Shown: one piece after another, positions 1 to 6,623 of the stretch | Position numbering within the stretch: the first letter of the stretch is position 1 | How the letters are laid out: each line of letters starts with the position of its first letter | Origin: an uncultured Muribaculum sp. | GTDB taxonomy: Bacteria; Bacteroidota; Bacteroidia; Bacteroidales; Muribaculaceae | DNA: 7,372 bases | Reading direction: 5' to 3' | Assembly: GCF_910583865.1 (NCBI RefSeq) | Contig: NZ_CAJTYX010000068.1 | Location: forward strand, 1-7,372 | Notes under the pieces: model-generated | Told to the model about the DNA's origin: nothing | Databases searched by the model: none | The model's input: only the letters and a program-made list of their open reading frames with translations | Program-made: the position numbers and the translations under genes

Positions 1-219
1 GAATCGGTCCTATTTTTCAATCGCCCTCTAAAGTTTAGCGGACAGTAATAATTTTAATTACATATCGGCGGTATAAACGCATGTTTTAGCAGTTTTTTAC
101 GATTTATTGGTGGTTTTTCGCAAAACCGCGACAGTATCCCGGTCGTTTCTATACTTACAATGACTTTAATTGTTCGACGATTACCTTGTCATGATCTCTA
201 ACTACTAAAACTTTTAATT
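1..219. other. AT-rich leader upstream of the DUF892 gene
   Basis: No convincing gene is seen on either strand. The stretch is clearly richer in A and T than the genes downstream. A small hairpin is visible at 112-127 (GGTTTT, loop TCGC, AAAACC), but no T-run follows it on either strand, so it is not called a terminator. The 9-mer TTTTAATTA occurs at 52-60 and again at 212-220, where its last A is the first base of the downstream start codon. The promoter of the DUF892 gene should lie here. The best -7-like sequence is TACCTTGT at 182-189, a poor match to TAnnTTTG with no clear -33 element, so no promoter is called. Confidence 0.5.
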
Positions 220-852
220 ATGGAAACCAAAGCTAAAAAGAGCACTCCTCCCAAAAACGAGGATACCAAAGCAAAGGCGGAAACTAAGAAGAAAGATGTA
301 GCTGAATCGAAAGCTGACACTAAGACAACCGCCAAAGTAACCGCCGAGGACAACAATAGCGGCAGTGAATTCCGCGAGTTTTTCATCGACGAGCTGAAAG
401 ATATCCTGTGGGCCGAGAAAGCTCTGCTCAAGGCGTTGCCAAAGATGCGCAAGGCATCCACAGGCAAAGAGCTTGCCGACTCGTTCGACGCCCATCTGTC
501 AGAGACCGAGGAACAGATCTCGATTCTCGAACAAGTGTTCGAACTCATGGGCGAGAAGCCAAAGACAAAGAAATGTGACGCCATGGAGGGACTCATCTCG
601 GAGACTGAAAGTATAATTTCCGACACCGAGAAAGGGACGGCCATACGCGACGCAGGCCTCATTCTCGCCGCGCAGAAGGTAGAGCACTATGAAATCGCCA
701 CTTACGGCACACTCGCAGCCTTCGCCGATGCCATGCAGGAACCCAAGATAGCAAAGCTTCTGCGCTCCATACTCCGCGACGAGAAGAAGTCCGACAAGAC
801 TCTTACCATTCTGGCCCTGGAGTCGGTAAACGAAGAGGCTTCCGAAGAATAA
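220..852 (+). CDS. YciE/YciF (DUF892) ferritin-like protein with lysine-rich N-terminal tail
   Basis: This is a 210-residue protein of the DUF892 (YciE/YciF) family, a four-helix ferritin-like fold. Family members such as E. coli YciF are linked to stress responses, but their biochemical role is not settled. The domain spans roughly residues 50-205. Family hallmarks are FFIDELKDILWAE (54-66), HLSETEEQ (92-99), CDAMEGLI (119-126), KVEHYEIATYGTL (153-165) and a late helix with DEKK (187-190). The acidic and His residues E58, E95, H92, E155, H156 and E188 are candidates for a di-metal site; this is inferred from the fold and not shown. Residues 1-48 form a low-complexity tail of Lys, Ala, Thr, Glu and Asp with 12 lysines, predicted to be disordered. 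No signal peptide is seen, so it is likely cytoplasmic. The start at 220 gives a full domain, and no Shine-Dalgarno sequence precedes it. It stands alone, with its own terminator, and appears unrelated to the arginine genes. Confidence 0.9.
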   Translation: METKAKKSTPPKNEDTKAKAETKKKDVAESKADTKTTAKVTAEDNNSGSEFREFFIDELKDILWAEKALLKALPKMRKASTGKELADSFDAHLSETEEQISILEQVFELMGEKPKTKKCDAMEGLISETESIISDTEKGTAIRDAGLILAAQKVEHYEIATYGTLAAFADAMQEPKIAKLLRSILRDEKKSDKTLTILALESVNEEASEE

Positions 853-911
853 CAGGTTGTTCAAAAACACCCCCAAGAGCCTGCTAAAAGCATGGCCTAA
901 TCATCTACCCT

Positions 912-949
912 AACAGCGGTGTGTCGAAAAATTGGCACACCGCTGTTTT
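912..949 (+). terminator. Intrinsic terminator after the DUF892 gene
   Basis: The arms AACAGCGGTGTG (912-923) and CACACCGCTGTT (936-947) form a perfect 12-bp stem around a 12-nt loop. Bases at 924-926 and 933-935 could add weak pairs. The 3' side runs into TTTTG (946-950), a short T-run partly inside the stem. It lies 59 nt past the stop of the DUF892 gene, so it most likely ends that transcript and separates it from the arginine operon. On the opposite strand no T-run follows the stem. Confidence 0.8.
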
Positions 950-973
950 GTACACCGATACTCCTCCCCGCAT

Positions 974-1018
974 GTCTGAAGAGTCAGACCTGTCTGACCT
1001 GTCTGACTCGTCTGACCC
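974..1018. repeat. Five phased 9-bp units with GTCTGAC core
   Basis: Five units start exactly 9 bp apart at 974, 983, 992, 1001 and 1010: GTCTGAAGA, GTCAGACCT, GTCTGACCT, GTCTGACTC and GTCTGACCC. The core is GTCTGAC, with the second unit carrying the variant GTCAGAC. The array lies between a terminator and the argR promoter region, in non-coding DNA. Read on the minus strand it gives an Asp/Ser/Arg-rich peptide, which I treat as a by-product of the repeat. Its function is unknown to me. Confidence 0.8.
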
Positions 1019-1071
1019 ATTCCCATCCGTCAGTGAATTTTGGCCCGGCCTCATCCGGAGGGCGCAATGGT

Positions 1072-1085
1072 TGTATAAAAATACA
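1072..1085. promoter_or_regulatory. Candidate ArgR operator (ARG box)
   Basis: TGTAT-AAAA-ATACA is a perfect 5-4-5 inverted repeat. The known ArgR box has half-sites TGAAT and ATTCA separated by four A/T bases, so the layout is the same, with one base changed in each half-site. It lies 110 bp before the preferred argR start and just upstream of the candidate -7 elements, a position expected for autoregulation of argR and control of the whole operon. A clear second box in tandem was not found. The assignment is inferred from layout and position only. Confidence 0.45.
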
Positions 1086-1116
1086 TAAAATCCATGCATA
1101 TTTGAAATAATGTTGC

Positions 1117-1124
1117 TAAATTTG
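1117..1124 (+). promoter_or_regulatory. Candidate -7 promoter element for the arginine operon
   Basis: TAAATTTG matches the Bacteroidetes -7 consensus TAnnTTTG at every fixed position. It would place the transcription start near 1130, about 50 nt before the argR start at 1182. No good -33 TTTG lies at the expected distance. A weaker alternative is CATATTTG at 1097-1104 with TTGT at 1071-1074, spaced 22 nt. Either choice leaves the ATG at 1110 outside or at the very edge of the transcript. Confidence 0.45.
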
Positions 1125-1181
1125 CGCTTGTATATGTCGCCCCCTAACCGGTCGGCGGCGAAAACCTATCATCGGAAAGTT

Positions 1182-1694
1182 ATGAACAAGCGTAAGACCC
1201 GACTCCAGGCCATCCTGGAAATACTTACCAACAATGTCATAGGAAGCCAGGAGGAACTGTCGCGCCTGTTGGCCGCACGCGGCTTCGTTGTCACCCAGGC
1301 TACATTGTCGCGCGACCTCAAAGCCCTGCGCACCACCAAGGTGGCCACCGACATGGGCGGCTACCGCTATGTGGTGATGCAGCCCGGAGAAGTCCCCGTC
1401 GATGAAGTATGGGAGGCTGTCCCCTCGACAGCCCAGTCAGGCACACACCATGCCGTAGAATCGATAGCGCTCGCAGGCAACATACTCGTGATTAAGACAC
1501 GCACAGGCTACGCCTCGGGGCTTGCATACGACATCGACCAGCTCGACTCACAATACCTCCTAGGCACTATTTCAGGGGCAGACACCGTGATAGCCGTGGT
1601 CAACGACCGGTACCCGCGCCCCGAACTGCTGGAATACTTCCGGGGCTTCTTCCCCGACAGCGTGCTCGAGAAGGCACGCGACCAGTTCTTATGA
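1182..1694 (+). CDS. argR: Arginine repressor ArgR
   Basis: This is a 170-residue member of the ArgR family, a hexameric DNA-binding regulator that uses L-arginine as co-repressor. The N-terminal winged helix-turn-helix covers about residues 1-70, with SQEELSRLLAARGFVVTQAT (22-41) followed by LSRDLKALR (42-50). The C-terminal oligomerisation and arginine-binding domain covers about 85-170 and includes GTISGADT (128-135). The E. coli counterpart of that motif is GTIAGDDT, so the first Asp is replaced by Ala133 here. The reading frame is open back to an ATG at 1110, with another at 1134, but the family starts close to the NKRKTRLQAI segment, and the extra 24 residues overlap the candidate promoter, so 1182 is preferred. 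It is the first gene of the operon and likely controls itself and the genes behind it through a site near 1072-1085. The next gene begins 39 nt after its stop. Confidence 0.95.
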   Translation: MNKRKTRLQAILEILTNNVIGSQEELSRLLAARGFVVTQATLSRDLKALRTTKVATDMGGYRYVVMQPGEVPVDEVWEAVPSTAQSGTHHAVESIALAGNILVIKTRTGYASGLAYDIDQLDSQYLLGTISGADTVIAVVNDRYPRPELLEYFRGFFPDSVLEKARDQFL

Positions 1695-1733
1695 TTTCAC
1701 AAACATTTATGTTCTAAGACATACGTTAATTAG

Positions 1734-2363
1734 ATGTTAGAACCTGTCAACACTTCAATCGACCCCTCGAAAATCCGGGTACTCGTCGCTTCCGACGAAC
1801 ACGTGGGATATGTAGAGGAGATTCTCGACACCATCAACCGTGCCGCCAAGGTGCGCGGCACAGGCATCGCGAAGCGCTCGCCGGAATACGTGCGCCAGAA
1901 GATGCTCGAACGCAAGGCTGTGATAGCCCTCTACGAAGGACGCTTTGCCGGCTTCAGCTATATCGAATGCTGGAGCAACAAGCAGTTTGTTGCCAACTCC
2001 GGCCTGATCGTGGCCGACGATTTTCGTGGCCTCGGCCTCGCCACCCGCATAAAGCGACGAATTTTCCGCCTCTCACGCGAGATGTTCCCCCAGGCAAAGA
2101 TATTTTCCCTGACCACCGGGGCCGCCGTCATGAAGATGAACTTCGAGCTGGGCTACCGTCCCGTCACGTTCGACCAGCTTACCACCGACACAGCTTTCTG
2201 GCGCGGATGCGAGAGTTGCGTCAACTTCGACATCCTGCAGCGCAACGGCGGACACAAATGTCTCTGTGTAGGACTCCTTTATGATCCCGCCGAGACAAAA
2301 TACCACCCCAACGACCCGCTGACCGGAACAGCCGACACCGCCGACAATCCCGACGCTGAGTAA
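1734..2363 (+). CDS. GNAT acyltransferase, candidate glutamate N-acyltransferase of arginine synthesis
   Basis: This 209-residue protein has a GNAT acetyltransferase fold. The acyl-CoA pyrophosphate-binding loop is visible as RGLGLA (98-103), after the strand NSGLIVADDF (88-97). Residues 123-145 (IFSLTTGAAVMKMNFELGYRPV) match the later GNAT strand and helix. From its place between argR and argG, I infer that it makes the first intermediate of the pathway by acylating the amino group of glutamate. The acyl donor could be acetyl-CoA or succinyl-CoA, and the sequence does not decide this. It is not the two-domain ArgA with an amino-acid-kinase half, nor a bifunctional ArgJ. After the GNAT core comes a cysteine cluster, C159, C162, C176 and C178, which could bind zinc. 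Residues 185-209 are a low-complexity Thr/Asp/Pro tail. No promoter was seen in the 39-nt gap after argR, so co-transcription is likely; argG follows after 83 nt. Confidence 0.8.
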   Translation: MLEPVNTSIDPSKIRVLVASDEHVGYVEEILDTINRAAKVRGTGIAKRSPEYVRQKMLERKAVIALYEGRFAGFSYIECWSNKQFVANSGLIVADDFRGLGLATRIKRRIFRLSREMFPQAKIFSLTTGAAVMKMNFELGYRPVTFDQLTTDTAFWRGCESCVNFDILQRNGGHKCLCVGLLYDPAETKYHPNDPLTGTADTADNPDAE

Positions 2364-2446
2364 GCCCCGGAAGCAACCGCAAAACGCAGGCGCCCGCAAA
2401 GCGCGCAACCCTGCAAATCAACAGAATCAAAAATCCTTTCCCACAT

Positions 2447-3673
2447 ATGGACACCACAAACGCCAAGAAAAAAGTAGTGCTCGCCTTCAGCGGCGGCCTC
2501 GATACGTCATTCGCCGTCAAATACCTGTCAGCCGACTGCGGCTACGAAGTATATACAGCCATAGCCAACACCGGAGGCTTCTCCCCTGAAGAGCTTAAAG
2601 CCATCGAGCAGCGCGCCCTCGCCCTCGGCGCAAAGGAGCACGCCACGCTCGACATCACGCAGGAGTACTACGACAAGTCGATCAGGTACATGATCTACGG
2701 CAACGTGCTCCGCAACGGCACATACCCCATATCCGTAAGCTCCGAACGCATCTTCCAGGCCATCGCCATCATCGAATACGCCAAGAAGGTAGGCGCACAC
2801 GCCGTAGCCCACGGCTCGACAAGCGCCGGCAACGACCAAATACGCTTCGACCTCACCTTCGAGATCCTTGCACCTGAAATCGAGATCATAACCCCCACCC
2901 GCGACATGAACCTTACCCGCGAGTATGAGATCAACTACCTCAAGGAGCATGGCTATGTGGCCGACTTCAAGAAGCTCGAATACTCCATCAACAAGGGACT
3001 GTGGGGCACATCCATCGGCGGCAAGGAGACACTCCACAGCAACCAGACACTCCCGGAGGAGGCATACCCCACACAGATGACCGCCACCGCGCCCGCGCAG
3101 ATCACCATCGACTTCAACCAAGGCCAGATCGAGGCCGTCAACGGCGAGTATTTCGCCGACAAGGTTGCCGCCATACAGAAAATCGAGGAGCTTGTGGCCC
3201 CCTATGCCCTGGGACGCGACATGCACGTGGGCGATACCATCATCGGCATAAAGGGGCGCGTGGGCTTCGAGGCAGGCGCGCCTATGGTGATACTCGGCGC
3301 ACACAAGGTGCTTGAGAAGCACACCCTCACCAAGTGGCAGCAGTATTGGAAGGACCAGCTCGGCACATGGTACGGCATGTTCCTCCACGAGGCACAGTAT
3401 CTCGAACCGGTGATGCGCGACATCGAGCGCTTCCTCGAATCGTCGCAGCGCAACGTCACCGGACGTGTCATCGTCGACCTCAAGCCCTACCACTTCGTGG
3501 TGGTCGGAGTGGAGAGCGACTTCGACCTGATGAAAACCGACTTCGGCGAATACGGCGAGCTTTCCAAGGCATGGACCGCCGACGACGTGAAGGGATTCAC
3601 CAAGATTCTCGGCAACCAGATGAAAATATACCACAACGTGCAGACACGCAACGGAAAGGAGCGTGAGGCATGA
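2447..3673 (+). CDS. argG: Argininosuccinate synthase
   Basis: This 408-residue cytoplasmic enzyme joins citrulline and aspartate with ATP to form argininosuccinate, the next-to-last step of arginine synthesis. The ATP pyrophosphatase P-loop is seen as AFSGGLDTS (13-21). A second conserved block is AHGSTSAGNDQIRF (121-134), which in the family contacts ATP and aspartate. The segment GTYPISVSSERIFQA (91-105) replaces the YPL-type block of the common bacterial form and, from memory, is usual in Bacteroidetes enzymes. The length fits the roughly 400-residue class. The start at 2447 follows an 83-nt gap with no promoter match or Shine-Dalgarno sequence. Its TGA overlaps the argC ATG by 4 bp (ATGA), indicating translational coupling. 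Confidence 0.97.
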   Translation: MDTTNAKKKVVLAFSGGLDTSFAVKYLSADCGYEVYTAIANTGGFSPEELKAIEQRALALGAKEHATLDITQEYYDKSIRYMIYGNVLRNGTYPISVSSERIFQAIAIIEYAKKVGAHAVAHGSTSAGNDQIRFDLTFEILAPEIEIITPTRDMNLTREYEINYLKEHGYVADFKKLEYSINKGLWGTSIGGKETLHSNQTLPEEAYPTQMTATAPAQITIDFNQGQIEAVNGEYFADKVAAIQKIEELVAPYALGRDMHVGDTIIGIKGRVGFEAGAPMVILGAHKVLEKHTLTKWQQYWKDQLGTWYGMFLHEAQYLEPVMRDIERFLESSQRNVTGRVIVDLKPYHFVVVGVESDFDLMKTDFGEYGELSKAWTADDVKGFTKILGNQMKIYHNVQTRNGKEREA

Positions 3674-4641
3674 TACGCGCAGGCATAATAGGCGGAGCAG
3701 GCTACACCGCAGGCGAGCTGCTGCGCCTGCTCGTCCATCATCCCGACGTGGAGATAGCCTGGATAAACAGTTCATCGAATGCCGGCAATCCCGTAACCGC
3801 CGTCCATCAGGGCCTTATCGGGGAGATCGACATGGCCTTCTGTTCCGACAATCCACTCGACAAGATCGACGTGCTCTTCTGCTGCACGCCACATGGCGAC
3901 ACCCGCAAGTTCATGGAGAGCCACGATGTCCCCGACGAGCTGCGCATTGTCGACCTCTCAACCGATTACCGTATCGAGGACGGCACGCACGACTTCGTCT
4001 ACGGACTGCCCGAGCTTAACCGCAAACGCATCGTGCGCGGAGCCAGGCGCGTGGCCAATCCGGGATGCTTCGCCACGGCCATACAGCTCGCCCTCCTCCC
4101 CCTGGCCAAGAACCTTATGCTCAACTCCACGATCCACGTCACGGCCATCACAGGCTCGACAGGCGCGGGAGTAAAGCCATCTCCTACGAGCCACTACTCA
4201 TGGCGCAATGACAACGTGTCGATCTACAAGCCGTTCCGCCACCAGCACCTCGCCGAGATACGCCAGTCGCTCTCGCAGCTACAGCAGAGCTTCAAGGCCG
4301 ACATCGACTTCATCCCAGTGCGCGGATGCTTTTCGCGTGGCATAATGGCCATCGCCTACCTCGACTGCCCCGTGAGCCTCGACCAGGTGAAGAAACTCTA
4401 CGAGGAGTACTACGATGACCACAACTTCACATTCCTGACCGACAAGGCCCCCGACCTCAAGGATGTGGTCAATACCAACAAGTGCATCATCCACCTCGAC
4501 AAGGTCGACAACAAACTCCTCATCACCTCGGTCATCGACAACCTCGTGAAGGGGGCATCCGGACAGGCCGTACACAACATGAACCTTCTCTTCGGGCTGC
4601 ACGAGCGCATCGGCCTGCAACTGAAGCCATCCGCATTCTAA
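3670..4641 (+). CDS. argC: N-acetyl-gamma-glutamyl-phosphate reductase
   Basis: This 323-residue NADPH-dependent enzyme reduces the N-acyl-gamma-glutamyl phosphate to its semialdehyde. The Rossmann nucleotide-binding loop is GIIGGAGYTAGEL (5-17). The catalytic cysteine is C133 in NPGCFATA (130-137). The substrate segment TGSTGAGVKPSPTSHY (161-176) follows, and H191 or H193 in FRHQHLAEI (189-197) corresponds to the conserved active-site histidine. PVRGCFSRGI (216-225) and the C-terminal NLVKGASGQAVHNMNLLFGL (291-310) are also typical. The length matches the type 1 ArgC class. Its start overlaps the end of argG, and argD follows after 13 nt. Whether its substrate is acetylated or succinylated depends on the upstream acyltransferase and cannot be read from this sequence. 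Confidence 0.97.
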   Translation: MIRAGIIGGAGYTAGELLRLLVHHPDVEIAWINSSSNAGNPVTAVHQGLIGEIDMAFCSDNPLDKIDVLFCCTPHGDTRKFMESHDVPDELRIVDLSTDYRIEDGTHDFVYGLPELNRKRIVRGARRVANPGCFATAIQLALLPLAKNLMLNSTIHVTAITGSTGAGVKPSPTSHYSWRNDNVSIYKPFRHQHLAEIRQSLSQLQQSFKADIDFIPVRGCFSRGIMAIAYLDCPVSLDQVKKLYEEYYDDHNFTFLTDKAPDLKDVVNTNKCIIHLDKVDNKLLITSVIDNLVKGASGQAVHNMNLLFGLHERIGLQLKPSAF

Positions 4642-4654
4642 CCCCGACACCATC

Positions 4655-5785
4655 ATGAATCTTTTCGACGTATATCCTCTCTTCGACATAGAAATCACAA
4701 AAGGCCGCGGATGCCATGTCTATTCCGCCGACGGCACCGAATATCTCGACCTCTACGGAGGCCATGCGGTGGTGTCGGTGGGCCATTGCCACCCAGTGGT
4801 GGTAAAGGCCATCGAGCGCCAGGCCTCGCAGCTGATGTTCTACTCCAACTCGGTCATCAACCTCTTTCAGCAGCAGCTTGCCGACAGGCTCGGACGCGTC
4901 AGCGGCTACGACGACTATGCGCTCTTCCTCGTCAACTCCGGAGCCGAGGCCAACGAGAATGCATTGAAACTCGCTTCGTTCCACACGGGGCGCAAGCGTG
5001 TAATCGCTTTCCGCCGGGCATTCCATGGGCGCACCTCCGCCGCTGTCGAGGTCACCGACAACCCTAAGATCATATCGCCGCTAAACGCCAACAACAACGT
5101 CACGTTCCTGCCGCTCAACGACATGGATGCCGTCTGCAATGAACTTTCCAAAGATGATGTCGCCGCCGTGATCGTCGAAGGCATACAGGGAGTAGGCGGC
5201 ATACGCATCCCCGACGAGGCGTTCCTCCGCGTGGTGCGCGAGGAATGTGACCGCCACGGCACAGTGCTCATCCTCGACGAGATACAGTCGGGCTACGGAC
5301 GCTCGGGCCGCTTCTTCGCCCACCAGTACAGCGGCATACGCCCCGACCTCATCACATGCGCCAAAGGCATCGCCAACGGCTTCCCGATGGGCGCAGTGCT
5401 GATATCCCCGAAGTTCAAGCCCTCCTACGGCATGCTCGGCACCACATTCGGCGGCAACCACCTGGCATGCGCCACCGCCATCGCCGTGCTCGACATCATC
5501 GAGGAGGAGCGGCTGGTGGAGAACGCGGCCAAGGTCGGAGAGCATCTGATCGAGCGCCTGAAGGCCATCCCCGCCATCGCGGAAGTGCGCGGCGAAGGCC
5601 TGATGATAGGGATAGAGATGCCATTCGAGACCAAGGAGCTGCGCCGGCGACTCATCTACGACGAGCATGTGTTCACAGGCGCGGCGTCGACCAACATCAT
5701 ACGTCTGCTCCCGCCGCTCACCCTCACGATGGCGCAGGCCGACGATTTCATCGACCGCTTCACCCGCGCATTGACCTCGCTGTAA
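4655..5785 (+). CDS. argD: N-acetylornithine aminotransferase
   Basis: This 376-residue class III aminotransferase transfers an amino group from glutamate to the N-acylglutamate semialdehyde, giving N-acylornithine. The cofactor is pyridoxal phosphate. Visible landmarks are NSGAEANENALKLA (94-107) for the phosphate pocket, LDEIQSGYGRSGRFFAHQ (207-224) with D208 contacting the pyridine nitrogen, the Schiff-base lysine K237 in CAKGIANGFPMGAV (235-248), and GTTFGGNHLACATA (262-275). The length is that of a compact ArgD. It could equally act on succinylated substrate, as related succinylornithine aminotransferases do. It lies 13 nt after argC and 33 nt before proC, with no terminator or promoter match in either gap. 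Confidence 0.95.
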   Translation: MNLFDVYPLFDIEITKGRGCHVYSADGTEYLDLYGGHAVVSVGHCHPVVVKAIERQASQLMFYSNSVINLFQQQLADRLGRVSGYDDYALFLVNSGAEANENALKLASFHTGRKRVIAFRRAFHGRTSAAVEVTDNPKIISPLNANNNVTFLPLNDMDAVCNELSKDDVAAVIVEGIQGVGGIRIPDEAFLRVVREECDRHGTVLILDEIQSGYGRSGRFFAHQYSGIRPDLITCAKGIANGFPMGAVLISPKFKPSYGMLGTTFGGNHLACATAIAVLDIIEEERLVENAAKVGEHLIERLKAIPAIAEVRGEGLMIGIEMPFETKELRRRLIYDEHVFTGAASTNIIRLLPPLTLTMAQADDFIDRFTRALTSL

Positions 5786-5818
5786 GAAGCTTTTCTAACC
5801 GACAGTTCCTCCAGAATC

Positions 5819-6616
5819 ATGAAGATAGGAATAATAGGCGGCGGCAACATGGGATCGGCCATCGCCGCCGGCCTCGTAGCCTCGGGACATGCAGCCCCCG
5901 CCGACATCACCGTCACCTCGCCGCGACGTGCCACGCTCGACAGCATTGCCGCCGCATGCCCGGGTATAACCACCGACACCGACAACGTAGCGGCGTTGCG
6001 CGGCACCGACATCATCATCCTCGCCGTGAAGCCATGGATGGTACAGCCCGTACTCGAAGAGGCAGCCCCGCGCATCGACTTCCGCTCGCAGACACTCGTG
6101 AGCCTCGCAGCCACGGTATCGCTCGCCGACATCGACAACATCCTCCGCAACTACTCCACGCGGCGCACCGTCGTGCGCGCCATCCCCAACACCGCCATGG
6201 CCGTGGGTAGCAGCATGACATTCATCTGCCATGCACCCGACACCCCGGCGGAAGGCGTAAGGCCGGTGGTCGACCTCTTCAACAGCCTCGGCACCGCCGC
6301 CGTCATCCCCGAGTCGCAGCTCGGCGCGGCGATGGCCTTGTGCTCGTGCGGCATAGCCTACGTGATGCGCTTCGTGCGCGCCGCCACCGAAGGGTCGGTG
6401 GAGCTTGGCCTCTACCCCGACCGCGCGAAGGAATGGTTCCTACAGACCATGCGCGGGGCAGTGGAACTGCTTGAGTCCACCGGGGCAAACCCCGAGACGG
6501 AAATCGACAAAGTGACGACACCGGGCGGACTCACCATACGCGGGCTGAACGCTATGGAGGAAAGGGGGTTCACCCCGGCGGTGGTCAACGCCCTGAGAGC
6601 ATCCGTAAAGCAATGA
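5819..6616 (+). CDS. proC: Pyrroline-5-carboxylate reductase
   Basis: This 265-residue enzyme reduces 1-pyrroline-5-carboxylate to proline using NAD(P)H. The N-terminal Rossmann motif is IGIIGGGNMGSAIAAGL (3-19). VVRAIPNTAMAVGSSM (118-133) is the conserved Pro-Asn-Thr segment of the first domain. The C-terminal signature KVTTPGGLTIRGLNAME (231-247) fits the P5C reductase pattern. The usual SGSGPAY-like segment reads CSCGIAY (175-181), a variation I believe is common in Bacteroidetes. Its place at the end of an arginine operon ties proline formation to arginine supply, because P5C can come from glutamate semialdehyde or from ornithine. Its stop is only 7 nt before the SSB gene. Confidence 0.95.
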   Translation: MKIGIIGGGNMGSAIAAGLVASGHAAPADITVTSPRRATLDSIAAACPGITTDTDNVAALRGTDIIILAVKPWMVQPVLEEAAPRIDFRSQTLVSLAATVSLADIDNILRNYSTRRTVVRAIPNTAMAVGSSMTFICHAPDTPAEGVRPVVDLFNSLGTAAVIPESQLGAAMALCSCGIAYVMRFVRAATEGSVELGLYPDRAKEWFLQTMRGAVELLESTGANPETEIDKVTTPGGLTIRGLNAMEERGFTPAVVNALRASVKQ

Positions 6617-6623
6617 CCGCGCC

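Noticed and set aside
112..127. Hairpin GGTTTT-TCGC-AAAACC as a terminator
   Set aside because: No T-run follows on either strand and no gene end is seen before it.
175..189. TACCTTGT as the promoter of the DUF892 gene
   Set aside because: Only four of six fixed positions of TAnnTTTG match and no -33 element is at the right distance.
905..1099. A 64-codon minus-strand frame with Ser-Asp-Arg repeats
   Set aside because: The repeats come from the 9-bp DNA array and the frame runs through the terminator; no family resemblance.
2528..3775. A 415-codon open frame on the minus strand opposite argG
   Set aside because: It lies wholly against argG and the start of argC, its translation resembles no protein family, and long antisense frames are expected from the GC-rich codon use of these genes.
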